A stretch of 64,000 bases of DNA from Strobilurus pachycystidiatus (lineage: Eukaryota; Basidiomycota; Agaricomycetes; Agaricales; Physalacriaceae), in contig JAHLMK010000028.1 in NCBI GenBank assembly GCA_019915135.1, positions 62,001-126,000 of the forward strand, given 5' to 3'. Shown here piece after piece: positions 1 to 11,120 of this stretch (position 1 is the first letter of the stretch; every line of letters begins with the position of its first letter). A model generated the notes under the pieces. That model was not told the origin of the DNA. It did not search any database and saw only the letters and a program-made list of their open reading frames with translations. Position numbers and translations under genes: made by a program.

Positions 1-1164
1 CACCTTCTCAGAGAAGCCACACCACCGGGCTCGCCGGTAATCAAACCGCGTCCCAGGCCCGTTCCTGCGTATAGAGGCACCGCCGCGTACAAGGCTCGCA
101 TCGCTGATGCTTCATCTTCTCCAGACGCGGATGCTCCCTTTTCTATAACAGCCGGTCTTGCAACTTCTTGGGCACTGGGTGATGACATGGTTGATCCATC
201 TTCTCCAGAAGCGCAGGGCGCACCTCGCACCCCCAACAAGAAGAGAACTGTCCAGGCTTTCTCGCCCGCAGGACCACTCACTCCTCCCCGTCCTATCTCC
301 CCCATCAGTCAAAACACCTTTTCCCCATCTACACAGTCTCCATTTCCGATTTCCCGTCACAAACGACGACTCTCGCGCATTACTGAGTCCCAGGAGGAGG
401 AGGAGGAGGATACGCCTCCCAATCCCTCACTGTTGCGTTCTCATCGTGGTTGCCCCAACTTTTTCATTCAGGTTCCACCTCGACTTGCTGGGAGCCTACC
501 GACACGCACCGCACCAACTTCCAGAGCCCCGGCTGTCCGAGGTGCCTCAAAACCTCCCTCTACCCGTTCTGTCGTCGCGGCCGCTCGTCAATCCGCTCCC
601 CCTGCTTCACCAAAACCTCTCAATCCTTTGGAGTCCTCATCGTGGCCGCCATGGGTTGCGTCGGCCTATGATCATTTGAATTGTCTCACTGGTGCGGCTC
701 CCTGGCAAGGTCTCCTCGTCCTCTGGCTTCAATGGGAAGGGTGCACCGACTTTTTCATCGGTCAACATCTGCTGGCGTCAACAAATAGACCTCAAGAGGT
801 GGATTGGTGGATGCAGCGGCGCCGGGCTCAATATCCCGCACTCAAGAGGAGCGGATTAAAGATATTTACCGCACAATTCTGGAAGTGGTGGAGATGTCTT
901 CAACCAGGTTGGAGGCATGCTGGGGATGGCGTGGGACCGCTCCGTAAACAGGATCGGGTGGCATCAGCGGGTAAAGATTGGGAGGCGTTGGGTCTTGTCA
1001 AGGGCAGAAATGGACTATTGAGCGTACTCGCATGTCTTTGCTGGTGGGGCCGCGCAATTCACCTCACAGTCGGACCGGCACTAGGAAAGTGCGAGGCAGA
1101 ATGGGAAGAGGCGATCGATGATGTGATGTACGTGTTGGAAGGTTTGCTTCACCAAGCTGCTTGA
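1..1164 (+). CDS. 5'-truncated hypothetical protein, Trp-rich C-terminus
   Basis: The reading frame that holds the Met codon at 187 is open back to base 1, so the gene starts left of the window; 387 codons are visible before the TGA that ends at 1164. The first part is rich in Ser, Pro and Thr, with a basic patch (KRRLSR) followed by a run of Glu, and looks disordered. The last 200 residues are compact and unusually rich in Trp (WPPW, WKWW, CWWG), ending in an acidic amphipathic helix. The pattern of Trp pairs and the motif NGLLSVLACLCWWG resemble uncharacterised proteins I recall as common in mushroom genomes near transposons. No enzyme motif, signal peptide or membrane segment is clear. The coding call is fairly safe; the function is unknown. 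Confidence 0.6.
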   Translation, partial: HLLREATPPGSPVIKPRPRPVPAYRGTAAYKARIADASSSPDADAPFSITAGLATSWALGDDMVDPSSPEAQGAPRTPNKKRTVQAFSPAGPLTPPRPISPISQNTFSPSTQSPFPISRHKRRLSRITESQEEEEEDTPPNPSLLRSHRGCPNFFIQVPPRLAGSLPTRTAPTSRAPAVRGASKPPSTRSVVAAARQSAPPASPKPLNPLESSSWPPWVASAYDHLNCLTGAAPWQGLLVLWLQWEGCTDFFIGQHLLASTNRPQEVDWWMQRRRAQYPALKRSGLKIFTAQFWKWWRCLQPGWRHAGDGVGPLRKQDRVASAGKDWEALGLVKGRNGLLSVLACLCWWGRAIHLTVGPALGKCEAEWEEAIDDVMYVLEGLLHQAA

Positions 1165-3859
1165 AGATGTCTTTTGCCTGTTGCCGTTTTTTTCGGTCTT
1201 TTCGGAATGCTAAGTACCTCATAGTGTCTTCTTTTCTAAGCTTTTCACCGTCGTCTTCTTCATGGTCTTTTTGTTCTGTTGTTCACGATTGCCATTTCTC
1301 TCTCCGGACTGTGAAATCATCTTGTACGATAATCTCTGCCCTGATGTTCTTTCATTTCCCCATATTTACCTCTCTGCTGCATCTACATTGAATTTTTTTG
1401 TTTTGTTTTTCGTCTACAGCCCTCTCCAAATCGTTCATCTTCATGAGTCCCTATTCCCGCTACTGAACCGGCTTGATATCAGGCGGCCGCACTCTGTCTG
1501 GGTCGATTTATGCACCGCCGAACATATGAATAGCACGCTGATTTATAGTATCCAAATTTTCCCTCTCTCTCAAAAAAAATTTGGTACATTTGGTCTGACT
1601 AGGGAGACTAACGCTGATTTCCCTCAAGCACGTTATGAAGTGTAAAACATGTATGATTTCCAACTACAGTACCATGATAAGCTCTACGTTGCCAAAGTAA
1701 GCAAAGCTCTCGGGGAGAAGAGCACCAAAACCGGTGGAAGACGAAGACGCCTTGAAGACCCGAGCAGTTGTCGGCGAGGCGACGCAGTTTCAATTTGTCC
1801 GTCACGGGGTCGACGAGCTCCCTGACAGTAGTGTAGTGCCTGCGCGCTTCTACAGACGCGCCGTCTGGCCTTCGAAGTGTGGGAGGGGACCGGGGGAAAG
1901 GTGCACATTTGTTAGCAGCATCGGCGTATGATGACGACTGGGCACAAGGCGCAGTGGTCGGCCGGCGATGGTTGAGGTGGACAATGTCGACCGTTCTGTA
2001 CCCAATGTCATTGTATACACATATGACATGGGACTGCATGGGGCGCTAGTCACTGCTAGTCAGAGTACGGCTGGCGGGAAGTCCTGGGGAAGTCCATGGC
2101 CAAGAATAATCTAAGATAGATTCTCACTCGGACTCGACCCCCGGTCCGCCGATCGCGTGGTCACCCGTTCGATCCATGATCATGACCGTCAGTATATAGC
2201 ACACATCTTTTGAGGGAGTGTGTTCTGAGTGACATGGACCCGGAATGAGGTATATATATGTATTTTATATTTTATGGCACTCTAACCTTATATCCAACAT
2301 ATGCCATTGCATGGGAAACGGAACCGGTGCTACACTACAGTACCAAAATGAGCATGTGACACGTTATTCTTATTGATCAGTGCGTCACATCATGAGGTCT
2401 CCTAAGTTAAGTCCTTCCAAGTTCCACCTTCCGATTCTTCGTCTCGCTGGACCGACAGCCCTTCGCGTGTATACGCTGAAGCGTTGTTTTTATTTATTTT
2501 TGGACTTGCGTCGCCCTATCATCAACTGGCCTCGGGAATTAGCAATACCAACACTCCTGACGAGTTCTTCGCGGTGGCACCTTTCATCTGGGTCTCTTCG
2601 AACCGGCAGCCCTTCGCGTGTATACGCTGAAGCGTTCTTTTTCGTCTTATCTAGATTTGCGCTCGTCCTGTCGAAGCTCTCCCAACTGGCCCGGGCATCC
2701 TCCGAATCCTTGCGCCCCTGATGACTTCTTGCGGTCGCATATTCGGCAATATTCTGAGATTTGATTCTAGGAGTTGAATCGGGTGACCACTGTGTGTGTT
2801 TCTGCTTTGTGGTGTCCCTGTTACATAGCTGACATCCAATTGCAGCTCAAGTGTGCTATCGCTATGTCGGAACTTTCGCATTTTTGATCGTTTGGGGAGG
2901 TAAGTCCACATATCTTAGTAATTATATGTTCTAGTCCTGCTGATATCTCTTGGGTCAGGATTCCGAATATCCTGTATGCCGTCTCCAACCATGACGATTC
3001 CACGTGGAACGCTATTCCAAACAGCGAGTGTATGGTCGTAGTAACCGACTTACATGTATACTATTCTCGGGGCTGTAGCATGTTGGCGCCGATACCTGAC
3101 CACAATACGATGCCTTTCGATCCTTATCCGAAATCCGCTCCAGATCGTACTGTATACTTGTACCTTGTACCGACATTGGGCCAGCAACCACGCCCCGTGG
3201 CAGGCTTTCTCACCGCGCGATACAGACAGTCACGGTGCCTGTCAATGCCAGTTGTTCGACTGTCTTGCCTTTACGCGGCAGTCCGTCGTCCTGACACCTT
3301 CGGCAGGCAAAGAGTGACGTCTTAGCCAGCATTGGTCAATCAACTTCGTGAACTTGAATGGTGTCGTGCGTTTCGCGAGAAGTGTTCGTGAAGAAAACGT
3401 CAACTACACATCATTTCACTACAACGAGTACGGCCGGCCTCAGCAAACTTGTCTCCGTGCAGTCCATCGTGTCATAGGCGCTCGCTCGGCGCTTCTGCTT
3501 CTTGGCGCTGAAGTGTCCTTCCTGTTTGTATACTTCCAGACGACCTCCAGAACCATCGCCTTTGAATGGCGCGACACGATCGCCTCCTGCACAATTCCAC
3601 ATCATCTACTCGACTTCATCGAACTATCTTGGTTATTTCGCCATGGCCTTTCCCACCAGGATCAACTGCTACCCGATGACTGGTTCGTTGGCAGGACAGA
3701 ACGTATAGGTGCATTCGTTCATATGAGACATTGCACATATTCCTTTGCTTCATGTGTTCCACAACTTCCATGTTTGTGGTTGTATTTCGTTACAACTACC
3801 GACATCTTGCCGAACCCCCTCGTTCGTCTAGATCATGGTGCAATTGAAAAGTCTGCTCA
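1165..3859. other. Region without a supported gene
   Basis: No convincing intact gene is visible here. The first 500 bases are pyrimidine-rich on the + strand. Several long open frames exist (1608-2039 minus, 3348-4091 plus), but they have odd composition and no recognisable motif. Short coding-like pieces near 2840-3060 (a hydrophobic stretch read YVGTFAFLIVW ending at a GT donor at about 2899) may be remains of a membrane-protein gene, but I cannot support a model. Confidence 0.4.
2452..2637 (+). repeat. 35-bp direct repeat pair, spaced 151 bp
   Basis: A 35-base sequence at 2452-2486 recurs at 2603-2637 with one mismatch. Each copy carries the short hairpin ACGCT-GA-AGCGT and is followed by a T-rich tract. 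The sequence after each copy is also loosely alike (CAACTGGCC, ACTCCTGA/CCCCTGAT), which suggests a decayed tandem duplication of a unit of about 151 bp. The spacing is close to the 150-158 bp unit of the large arrays, but no sequence similarity to them was seen. Confidence 0.6.
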
Positions 3860-4804
3860 ATGGCCGATCTTATCCCTAAACACATTCCTACTTCAAGTTC
3901 TCATGCAAGGCCGGTCATACCACGTCCTTTCCACGAGGTACCTCAACCTACGGAAGTGGATTTTACCGTGGACCCAAAGTCTTCTACTAGTCTTCCGGAT
4001 GCAGACGTTTATTGATCTGTTTTTCCCGGGGAACGGAGTGCATGGCAGCTACGGCGAGTCGTGGCAGTACTTCCTTCCTGCTGCGACATGAGAAGCGCAT
4101 AGAAGAGCTCCGCCCTGAGGAGAGCTCATCGGATCGGAGTGCTCGTGAGGAGAGGGAAGCACGCGCTTTAGACCAGAAATGCCATCTGGGTATGGTTGCT
4201 CGACTGTCTACGCTTGGGAGGAAGGGTAACCATCTTGTTCGGACTCGCATTCCCAATGTTATGATGAGCTACTACTGGGCCACCTTTCCCACCAACGTCT
4301 ATATTGTTCGTGGACGGAAGAGTGGGATCTGATTGACGAGCTTGGCGTGGAGCCTGACGTAGTAGAACCTGAAGACGAAGTCAAGGAACTCGACGACAAT
4401 TTCGATGACCCTCCTCTTACTGAATTGGTGGCCCAACGATCCGACATCGACACATCTGAAGAGGGCGAGATTATCGGAAAATCCGTCCACACTCTACACC
4501 CCTCCTCCTCCTCATATAATAGTCACCCGTATGATTACTGCAGATGTCGAGCCTCTGGCCGTGGCTGTCATCTCGCCTTTGGAGTTCTTAGCACATCGTT
4601 ACGGGCTTGTGTATCCACAAGCCGACGAGGTTGTTCCTTGTGATAACACTCGTTGGAAACCGCTCAATACTGTAGTGGCATCCATCGATGCGAGCCTAGC
4701 CAGTTGCCCGTCAATCAACTAGCTTTCGCTGAGGAAACAGAGCTTCTTCGTAATCTCGATCAGCTCCCGCCGCATTTCTTGCATCGCTTCCATTTCTTGG
4801 AGTG
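3860..4804 (+). pseudogene. Frame-broken relic of an Agaricomycete-specific protein family
   Basis: Coding-like sequence starts at an ATG at 3860 (MADLIPKHIP...) and changes frame several times: to the frame of 4012 near 4010, to the frame of 4347 near 4310 (TEEWDLIDELGVEPDVV), and to the frame of 4405 near 4500 (HIIVTRMITADVEP). It ends with a short open stretch closed by TGA at about 4804. The breaks do not coincide with clear GT-AG introns, and each segment is acidic and biased like a real protein. I read it as one gene with several indels. Segments such as RTRIPNVMMSYYW followed by IDELGVEP resemble lineage-specific mushroom proteins of unknown function that I recall. An intact gene with unusual introns cannot be excluded. 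Confidence 0.45.
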
Positions 4805-4922
4805 ATATGAGCCTTGACAATCCTGAGCCCATCTCTCTTCGTTCCCATGTTTTCCAGACGAGAAAGAGTATCTCGTCAGCCGGCTCAATTTATGAACTTG
4901 TTACATTGTCGGGAGTCGCTCC

Positions 4923-5562
4923 ATGTCGCCTCTTCCTGTTTACAGCAACGGATGTCCTTCCTGTTTGCGATTGAACACGCACACATCGAAGGACTTATAT
5001 CTTATCAGGTTGGGCACACTATCCGGTATCGTCGCTGTTTCATATGGCGCCATACAGTGCCCGACCTTATTCCATCCCCCGCTACAACCCAATTCGGCCT
5101 TACGGTTTGATATCCGACTCGATGGAATTTTTCCGTTACTTCCGTCGCTGCCGGGATCTGTTGTGCGATCCGAGGGTGGTTCGCGCCGCTCTTGCACGTG
5201 GTGGTATCGTGTGGCGCATAGCATTAGAGCATGTACCCTCGTCTTGGGCGAGTAGTGTTCCTACGTCGCAAAGTGCGGTGCAACGTGGACTTGTTCACCC
5301 AACGGTTGGCGAAGAGTATGAGATATACGGAAACTTTCTCTTGGTTCCCTCTACCGGACATGTGGCAACAAAGCGGGATGGACTTGGGTGTATGGACAGC
5401 AAATGGACAGCAGACGCGGAGTCAAGTCACACGAACGGTCCGGTCGCTATAACTTTAAGGAATCAGTCTGATTGGCGTCAGGCTTTACGTGGTGTCCGAC
5501 AACTGGTAGAACTCAGAAAGTGTACAGACCAATGCGCGGCTGATTGTAAATCAAACATGTAA
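4923..5562 (+). pseudogene. Second frame-broken relic, uncharacterised Agaricomycete family
   Basis: Starting at ATG 4923 the sequence reads as a protein with the motif VSYGAIQCPTLFHPP, then shifts frame near 5110 into EFFRYFRRCRDLL followed by DPRVVRAALARGGIVWRI. It shifts again near 5235 into FSWFPLPDMWQQSGMDLGVW and returns to the earlier frame for the last 40 codons (WRQALRGVRQLVELRKCTDQ), stopping at 5562. The order of these blocks matches a family I recall from many mushroom genomes, so I interpret one ancestral gene with at least three indels. It lies directly after another relic in the same orientation, so both decayed in the same gene-poor stretch. No function is known to me. Confidence 0.45.
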
Positions 5563-5878
5563 TTTGTGCGCGTGCCTATAATTGCTTCAGATGTCTTGAG
5601 CTATACATAACCAAGTCCTCGAGGTCGACTTACATCCCAAGCAATGGGATCATTTTCAGCTTTCAATCAAGATGCCCGCTGCCCGACCCGAGTTGTGCTT
5701 GATTATCCGCTTGGTTTTTAGTGGCGCAAGAAATCGAATCCAAATTAGTCAATGCACGGAGTCTTGTGCTAACTGACTTCTCTTGTGTTACCTGACTTCA
5801 CAGGACTTTTGTAATCGTTCCTTTCTTCCCGTCACCCAACATCTTCACCCACAATCTCGCTCCGACTCGCTGCCCAAT

Positions 5879-7392
5879 ATGATGTACTCTTCTGTCATCG
5901 GCCCTTACAACGACAAGGCCGACCACGATGCTATCTTGTCGATGCGCCTTCGAGAGTGGACTACGACGATTGAGCTGAAGACCAGCCATCGCGTCTTCGA
6001 CGCCATCACCAATCTCCCCCTCATACTCGTTGTAAGTCTCGATGTCAGGCCGTTGGTATGGGGGTACTGACATTCACCATAGCCATCTCAGTACCGGGAG
6101 ACTGGACATAATGTATGTTTGCTTCAATTCCCTCCATGGTTCGGTGCAATCCTCACGTCGTCTTTAGATTTTCACCGCAGAGCAATTGCAAGTTTTGTGC
6201 AACCAGTCATCGGCCTGGGGTGATCACTTCGATGATGCAACGGCTGCTCGAAACTTCGACTTCCTGGCCAGAGGGGAGGCACTTTTCTTGCAGGCTTTTA
6301 ATAAGCACTTCCCAATTAACCATGACCACGCCAAGAAGCTCTACAGCGTTCGAAACCGTGTAGGTCCTTGTGTCTTTTTTCGTTAACAAACCAATGTAAG
6401 TCGAACAGGTCGCCGTAGAAGTCATGTACTTTTACCATTCCCGTCGTCGTCTTCGCTGGGGTTTGGCGCCAGCTGGCCCACTTCCACCCACTTCCCTTAC
6501 CATCCCCCGTCTTTCGAACCCCGCCGGCCAGCCTACCTCGCGGCCGCCAGTGAGTGAACTGCTGTCAATGTACGACCGCATGAAGCTCCGTATTGCGCAG
6601 GCTGCATCCTTCAGAGAGGGTCACCCCAATGGTCCAGCACCATCCCCCATCAACTCCCATCCTCCTGCCAACGGCCAAGTTAACGCGAGGACTTTCCATC
6701 TCGACATCATGACGGCGGCCCTGAAGCGCGTCTTTCCAGAGATCGACATCTCGACCTGTTGTCAAATTCTCGCCCAGTTTGTCTCCCCAGGGTTTGTCGA
6801 TGAGCATGCCGCTCTCGATCGTCTAGAGCTGGTAAGCGCGAAGTTTCGCGACGCGCTGTGTGAGGAGATACGCTCTCGTCGCAATCAGCTTCGTAGAGAG
6901 CAGTCGAGGCAGATCACGGAGTGGGAAGACTGGCGACTTCGTCTCGATGCACAGGATGCGAAGGATGCGCGCGACGCTGACATTGCTTTGAGAGGAGCGT
7001 CTCGCCCGCCGTCACCTATCCCAAGCGTTCGTAGAGTTCCGCGCACCGCGCACTTTATTCCCCCCAAAACCACACTCCCCGCCAGCCGACCACCATCTAG
7101 CTCGGACGAAGACGTCCAGCCGTCAATCATTCAAATTTGTAACAAGAGCTCCACAATCAACGAGAACGATGGCATGGATATCATTGTGGACCAGGAGGAG
7201 ACCAACCCCGTTGCCGATGAAGAGAAGGTGATTGGTACTGCTTTTTATCGTGACCTAGCCAAAAGTATTGGTGTTAACGGCGCGTATGACAGGGATCTCT
7301 TCCGTGTCATCAAGAATTTGACAGATGAGCAAGTCACAGACGTCTTGGAAGGTTCCCTCGACTATTCCCTCGCTTATGATATGTATATCTAG
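5879..7392 (+). CDS. Four-exon hypothetical protein, 452 residues
   Basis: Exons 5879-6031, 6083-6112, 6168-6359 and 6409-7392 join with GT-AG introns of 51, 55 and 49 bases and keep one frame for 452 codons. The start is one of two adjacent Met codons at 5879 and 5882. The N-terminal 120 residues look folded and mostly helical (RLREWTTTIELKTSHRVFDAI; EQLQVLCNQSSAWGDHF). The middle is Pro-rich, then comes a helical segment (RMKLRIAQAASFREG) and a highly charged helix rich in Arg, Gln and Glu (RRNQLRREQSRQITEWEDW, around residues 285-310). The tail is acidic. No catalytic motif or membrane segment is visible. Bases 6527-7038 are duplicated in inverted orientation at 63489-64000. Function unknown; the gene model is well supported by splice sites. 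Confidence 0.75.
6527..7038 (+). repeat. 512-bp segment duplicated in inverted orientation at 63489-64000
   Basis: This internal part of the 5879-7392 gene recurs on the other strand from 63489 to the window edge with no indel over 512 bases and only a few substitutions (three amino-acid changes seen: Glu/Gly, Gln/Arg, Ile/Leu). The similarity stops abruptly at 7038, after GTAGAGTT; at the other end the copy runs off the window. Confidence 0.95.
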
Positions 7393-7794
7393 TTTGTCTG
7401 CTTCGATGTGTTACTTGTTTCATTGTCGTTCATATATAATAAAACCTGTCGTTGATCAAAATCAAACATTGTCCTTTGGCGACGTCAGAGGGTCCGAAAC
7501 CTGCATAATACTAAGGCGGTTGACCGCAACTCGGGCGACCTCTTGTGAACTCCGAGGGAAGCCTTACCTGAGCGCCACCACTCCCTACGATAATCTATCG
7601 TGTCCCAAGTATTCCTCCGCTACACTATTCGCCTATTTGTCACTTATTTTATTCCAGGACTCTTGACTTGTTCCACATTGTCTGCGGAGCCCTGTGCACG
7701 CATCGGTATTGCTGGAAGACGCCGTCATTGTTCCTCCTTTGGCCCTTATAAAGTCGAGTTCTCGGTAAGGGATGCCTCATTCAACGCTTTACCA

Positions 7795-8186
7795 ATGAGC
7801 ACTTCACCTGACAAGAGTTTTGATACTCAATCAATCTCGCGCGGTCTGAACTTGCATGGCCCAGAGACCACAACTGGCTCGGATTTGGTGAAAGGTATAA
7901 TATTGTGTCTTTCCGTTTCCTATCATACGCTGATGCACAATAGTCGAGCGTCGCGGCCTCTACTACCGCACAGGTCGGGCGCCGAAGAACCAGAGTCTGG
8001 AGCACGAAGATCTAGATTTGCCGGAGGGCCAGGCTGTCGAACGTGCGTATACATTCGGCGTATACTTATTCGTTGAGTAAATTCATCTGCACAGACACTT
8101 CGGAGACTTCCGGCGCCGTTCATCAGGGAACAAAGGATGCCTGTCTCTATTGCTTTGATTATTACGGCGGCCTCTTTAATGAATGA
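7795..8186 (+). CDS. Small three-exon hypothetical protein, about 96 residues
   Basis: Exons 7795-7894, 7944-8042 and 8095-8186 join through GT-AG introns of 49 and 52 bases and give 96 codons plus stop. A TATAAA element sits about 45 bases upstream of the ATG. The protein is polar, with a central block VERRGLYYRTGRAPKNQSLE and a short C-terminal stretch with two Cys (DACLYCFDYY). An acidic open stretch in another frame (8222-8388, rich in Glu, Asp and Ser) follows directly and may be a further exon or the remains of one, so the 3' end is uncertain. No family is recognised. Confidence 0.5.
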
Positions 8187-8560
8187 GTAGACGAATTGAA
8201 GGCAAAAAATCCCGGTACCTGAGGGTAGTAACGCCTCGGCCGAGGAAGACGAGGATGGTGGCGGCGAGTTTGAGGCAACTTTGGAAGACGAGATGGGGGA
8301 AACTGAATCAGAGAATGGCTCTTGTCACGCAACGTTCGTGAATACATACGTGTCCTATGACGAAGAGGACTCCCCAGAGAGATCCTAGGCGGAATAGAAC
8401 TATACTTATTTCTAAACGAGGTCGGGACTCCGCAGAATTGAAAGTTGCGTGTTGTTGGTGTACCGAATCGAGACTAAAATTTCATTACGCGCTGAACAGG
8501 CAATGACAGATAGCGGCGTGTGAAAGTATAGACAGCTTCAGAAAAATCGACTCTTAGCTC

Positions 8561-8857
8561 TTAAATAAACTCGTGCAGCGCCGCGGAATCCGGCTCCAAC
8601 GGCAAAGTCAGATTGAGCACTGAGCCTGCGACGCGCGGTCCAGGCGCGTCACAACTGAGAGGGTCGTCAACGGGGGCGAACACGCGGAAATATCAACAGT
8701 AAGAGAACTCACGGACGGCGAAAAGCCTGAGATTTAGCATATCGTTCATCTGAACGAATGCTCGGGCATATGCAGACTTCCCGATGATGTCGCCGAGCCA
8801 ATCGTCGACCTCGTCGTCCCAATTCCCCAACTTCCATGGTACGAGGCACGATATCAT
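8561..8857 (-). CDS. Small two-exon hypothetical protein
   Basis: On the minus strand an ATG at 8857 opens a frame reading MISCLVPWKLGNWDDEVDDW and then a helical block (SAYARAFVQMNDMLNLRLFAV) that stops at a GTGAGT donor near 8712. Joining to an acceptor CGCAG near 8624 keeps the frame for 23 more codons to a TAA at 8561. The product would be about 70 residues with an acidic, Trp-containing N-terminus. An in-frame stop lies just upstream of the ATG, but an upstream exon could still exist, so the gene may be longer. Function unknown. Confidence 0.4.
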
Positions 8858-9157
8858 CCTCTCTGACGGGAGGGTCCACTAGACGTGTCGATCCGGAATT
8901 ATGTACAGGGTGTTCCGAATCCATATGAAACTGGACAAGCATTCCTGGAATTTTTCACCACGTGCGGCATCGACGTGATTTATTGCCACCGAGTTCCGCC
9001 ACTTCAAGGCGTACCTGGCTTCCAGTCTAGATACGCGTTGCGTACAACGCTATGCTGGCGTCGCACAAGCTCGTATATCTCAGCTCTCGCTGCAGCTCGA
9101 ATAGGTTTGATATTGAAGTATTCGACCATAGTATAGAGCAAGTTCTGGCCACGAGTA

Positions 9158-9176
9158 GATGATGATGATGATGATG
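9158..9176 (+). repeat. GAT trinucleotide microsatellite
   Basis: Six uninterrupted GAT triplets lie here in a stretch (8858-9549) where I see no supported gene. Confidence 0.9.
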
Positions 9177-9549
9177 GGAAGAGTGTCTACAGACGGCCAG
9201 TGACGGCCTCCATAGTTTCCGCACATGTGTGATCCGGCAATTCACACCCGCGGTGGGTCTCCTTCCTATAGCACTTCGTGTCGGTCGGATTCTTCTTCGA
9301 ACAAGTCCGGAAGAATGATTTATGCTTCAATAAATAAGCCATCGGCAGAAGCCGCGACCCATTTTGAATCCGCGGCAACAGTCGGCTCGGTCGCGAACTA
9401 ATTGCCCGGTCCCTAGTTACCGTAACTTGACTTGGGCCTTCTCATCTTCTTGAGATGTTTCTCTGTTTCTCGGATGTTTCTCTTCATTCTGATCGACGAG
9501 CCCCGACTACGCCTATCTATATCAAGAATCTATTCTACTATATTCGACT

Positions 9550-10301
9550 TCAAGTGCTGGCCTCAGCGGAGGCGGGAAAATGGATATCGAAATCGTCGAC
9601 CAGCTCGTGAAGCACGTCCATGCGCACCAACATCACATCCATACGTCCGTCGCGCCCGATAGGCCGATTTTCACCACCCCAGCGCCTCGCCAGCTTGTTG
9701 ATGAGGATCTTCAAGATTGTCTGGGTTATAGTGAGCGACATGTGGCGATAGCAGCGACGAATACGACTGCACCTTTTTCCGATGCCTCCTTTGGGTGTTA
9801 ATCTCCGCCGGTGAGTAAGAATCCTCGGGGAAACGCTCAAACCATTCGCAGTAGTAAATGCGAAGCGTTGCCTTCATGCGAAAGTCAAAAATGGCGCACT
9901 CAAAGGCCGGGAGGAAACGGTCGATGTCGGAATACATCTCCTGCGAGGTCGGCAGCCATATCTGGTACTGCTCCGTCACGAAAAAGGTCGGGAACTGCGG
10001 TTGCTCCCACTCATATTCGCTGGACATCCAAGGTCGGTGTTATTTGGCCAAAACATCACACAAAGTCGGCTTACTGTTGATGCAGCACTGCTCTTCGGAA
10101 AGCCAGCTCTAACTCTCGCTGAGCCTCGGTCATGACCGATCGCCACTTTGGTTCAGGCATGGGGGTTGAAGGCAAGGTTATGGGGCTGGACAGATATTCA
10201 TCACCGAATCTTTTAGGGCCGATACGTGTACGCCACTTTTCGACGTAATAACGCGGAACGTCTCGAATACGGTTATCTGCCTTTTTGCCCCTTGTCTCCA
10301 C
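9550..10301 (-). CDS. Hypothetical protein, at least three exons, 5' end uncertain
   Basis: Three minus-strand exons, 10301-10075, 10019-9773 and 9720-9550, join through consensus introns of 55 and 52 bases and keep one frame for 214 codons to a stop at 9550. The protein is soluble-looking, with many aromatic and charged residues: RYYVEKWRTRIGPKRFGDEY, then WLPTSQEMYSDIDRFLPAF, FRMKATLRIYYCEWFERF, and a C-terminal helix pair (ILKILINKLARRW; VLHELVDDFDIHF). No Met codon opens the first exon at 10301; the frame is open further upstream, so one or more 5' exons probably lie between 10301 and about 10460. Family unknown. The intron pattern and absence of frame breaks argue for a functional gene. 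Confidence 0.6.
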
Positions 10302-10839
10302 CTCGATATTGCCGGGATGGACACAAGAATGATCGCCGCTCGTTTGAAGACCTGCTCCCGTGGATTGTCCTCGAACGTTTATTTCCTTCTTACAATATCA
10401 CTGAGAACGAACATCAATCACATCGTCATTCTGAGCAGACCGCATCGGGCAGCTGATGGTCAAGACATTCGACATCAATGCAATCCAACTCGTTACCATT
10501 GAGCAGAGTCGTACATATCGTGAACAGGATCTATGATTTCGCGGGAGCATATGACCTACTCATTCTCAAAGGCAGCGAGTGTGCTTTCACGGTGAAATCA
10601 AGAGCTGGAATACAATGTCAGTAGAAGCGCAACAATGAAGAGATGATGTACACACCGTAGCAATAACAGCGCCGAGATCAGAGGCGTAGAATGCTTCGAG
10701 TTAGTTCCAGACTGTCGTTAGACTCAGTGATGACTCGGAAGCTGGACAGTGAGCACAGCAATTAAACTTAACATACCATGGTGTTTGGAACTGCAGAGAG
10801 CGCTGACTCTGACGGCAATAGGAGTGGTTGAAGGACGTT
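10302..10839. other. No further supported gene
   Basis: Apart from a likely upstream exon of the 9550-10301 gene near 10302-10400, I see no gene here. Short GT-AG-like pieces occur but no reading frame of use. Confidence 0.35.
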
Positions 10840-11120
10840 CAATGATATGAGAAGTAAGGAGTAGCAGCACCCGGTTGGATTTTGGCTTGGGCAAGCCTCG
10901 TTGCAGCGCTCCTCAGTTTCAGAGAGAAGACTGAGGACGCTGTGAGAAGAGAGTTGAACATGCCTTCGGGCTCATAGTCACAGGAGACGACGTACATAAG
11001 CCCGAACTCAAGACCGACATAGATCAGTGGGTGTATGACACCCGCCAGTAGCCTGTTAAGCATCTCGAGCTGCTGCTTGCCTTTCCAGTCCTTCTCCGTG
11101 ATATAATTCTACAGTTGGCG
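10840..11120 (-). pseudogene. Questin oxidase-like (AflY/DUF4243 type) fragment
   Basis: Read on the minus strand from about 11115, one frame gives ITEKDWKGKQQLEMLNRLL, continuing with AGVIHPLIYVGLEFGLMYVV. The blocks resemble the conserved ITEENW and FLxGVLHPLIHVGYGLEFG signatures of fungal questin oxidase/AflY-like proteins, which act in aromatic polyketide metabolism. The piece lacks most of the family: the two blocks, normally well apart, are almost adjacent, so it has an internal deletion, and nothing recognisable follows about 10840. Its 5' part overlaps, in another frame, the last codons of the NGN-KOW gene at 11056-14256. I interpret a captured or recombined remnant without function. 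Identification is from memory of the motif only. Confidence 0.5.

Noticed and set aside
1608..2039. 143-codon minus-strand frame
   Set aside because: No recognisable motif, an overlapping open frame on the other strand and no neighbouring exons. It may be a chance frame.
3348..4091. 247-codon open frame
   Set aside because: Its 3' half overlaps, in another frame, the coding-like MADLIPKHIP segment from 3860. Composition is odd and no motif is visible.
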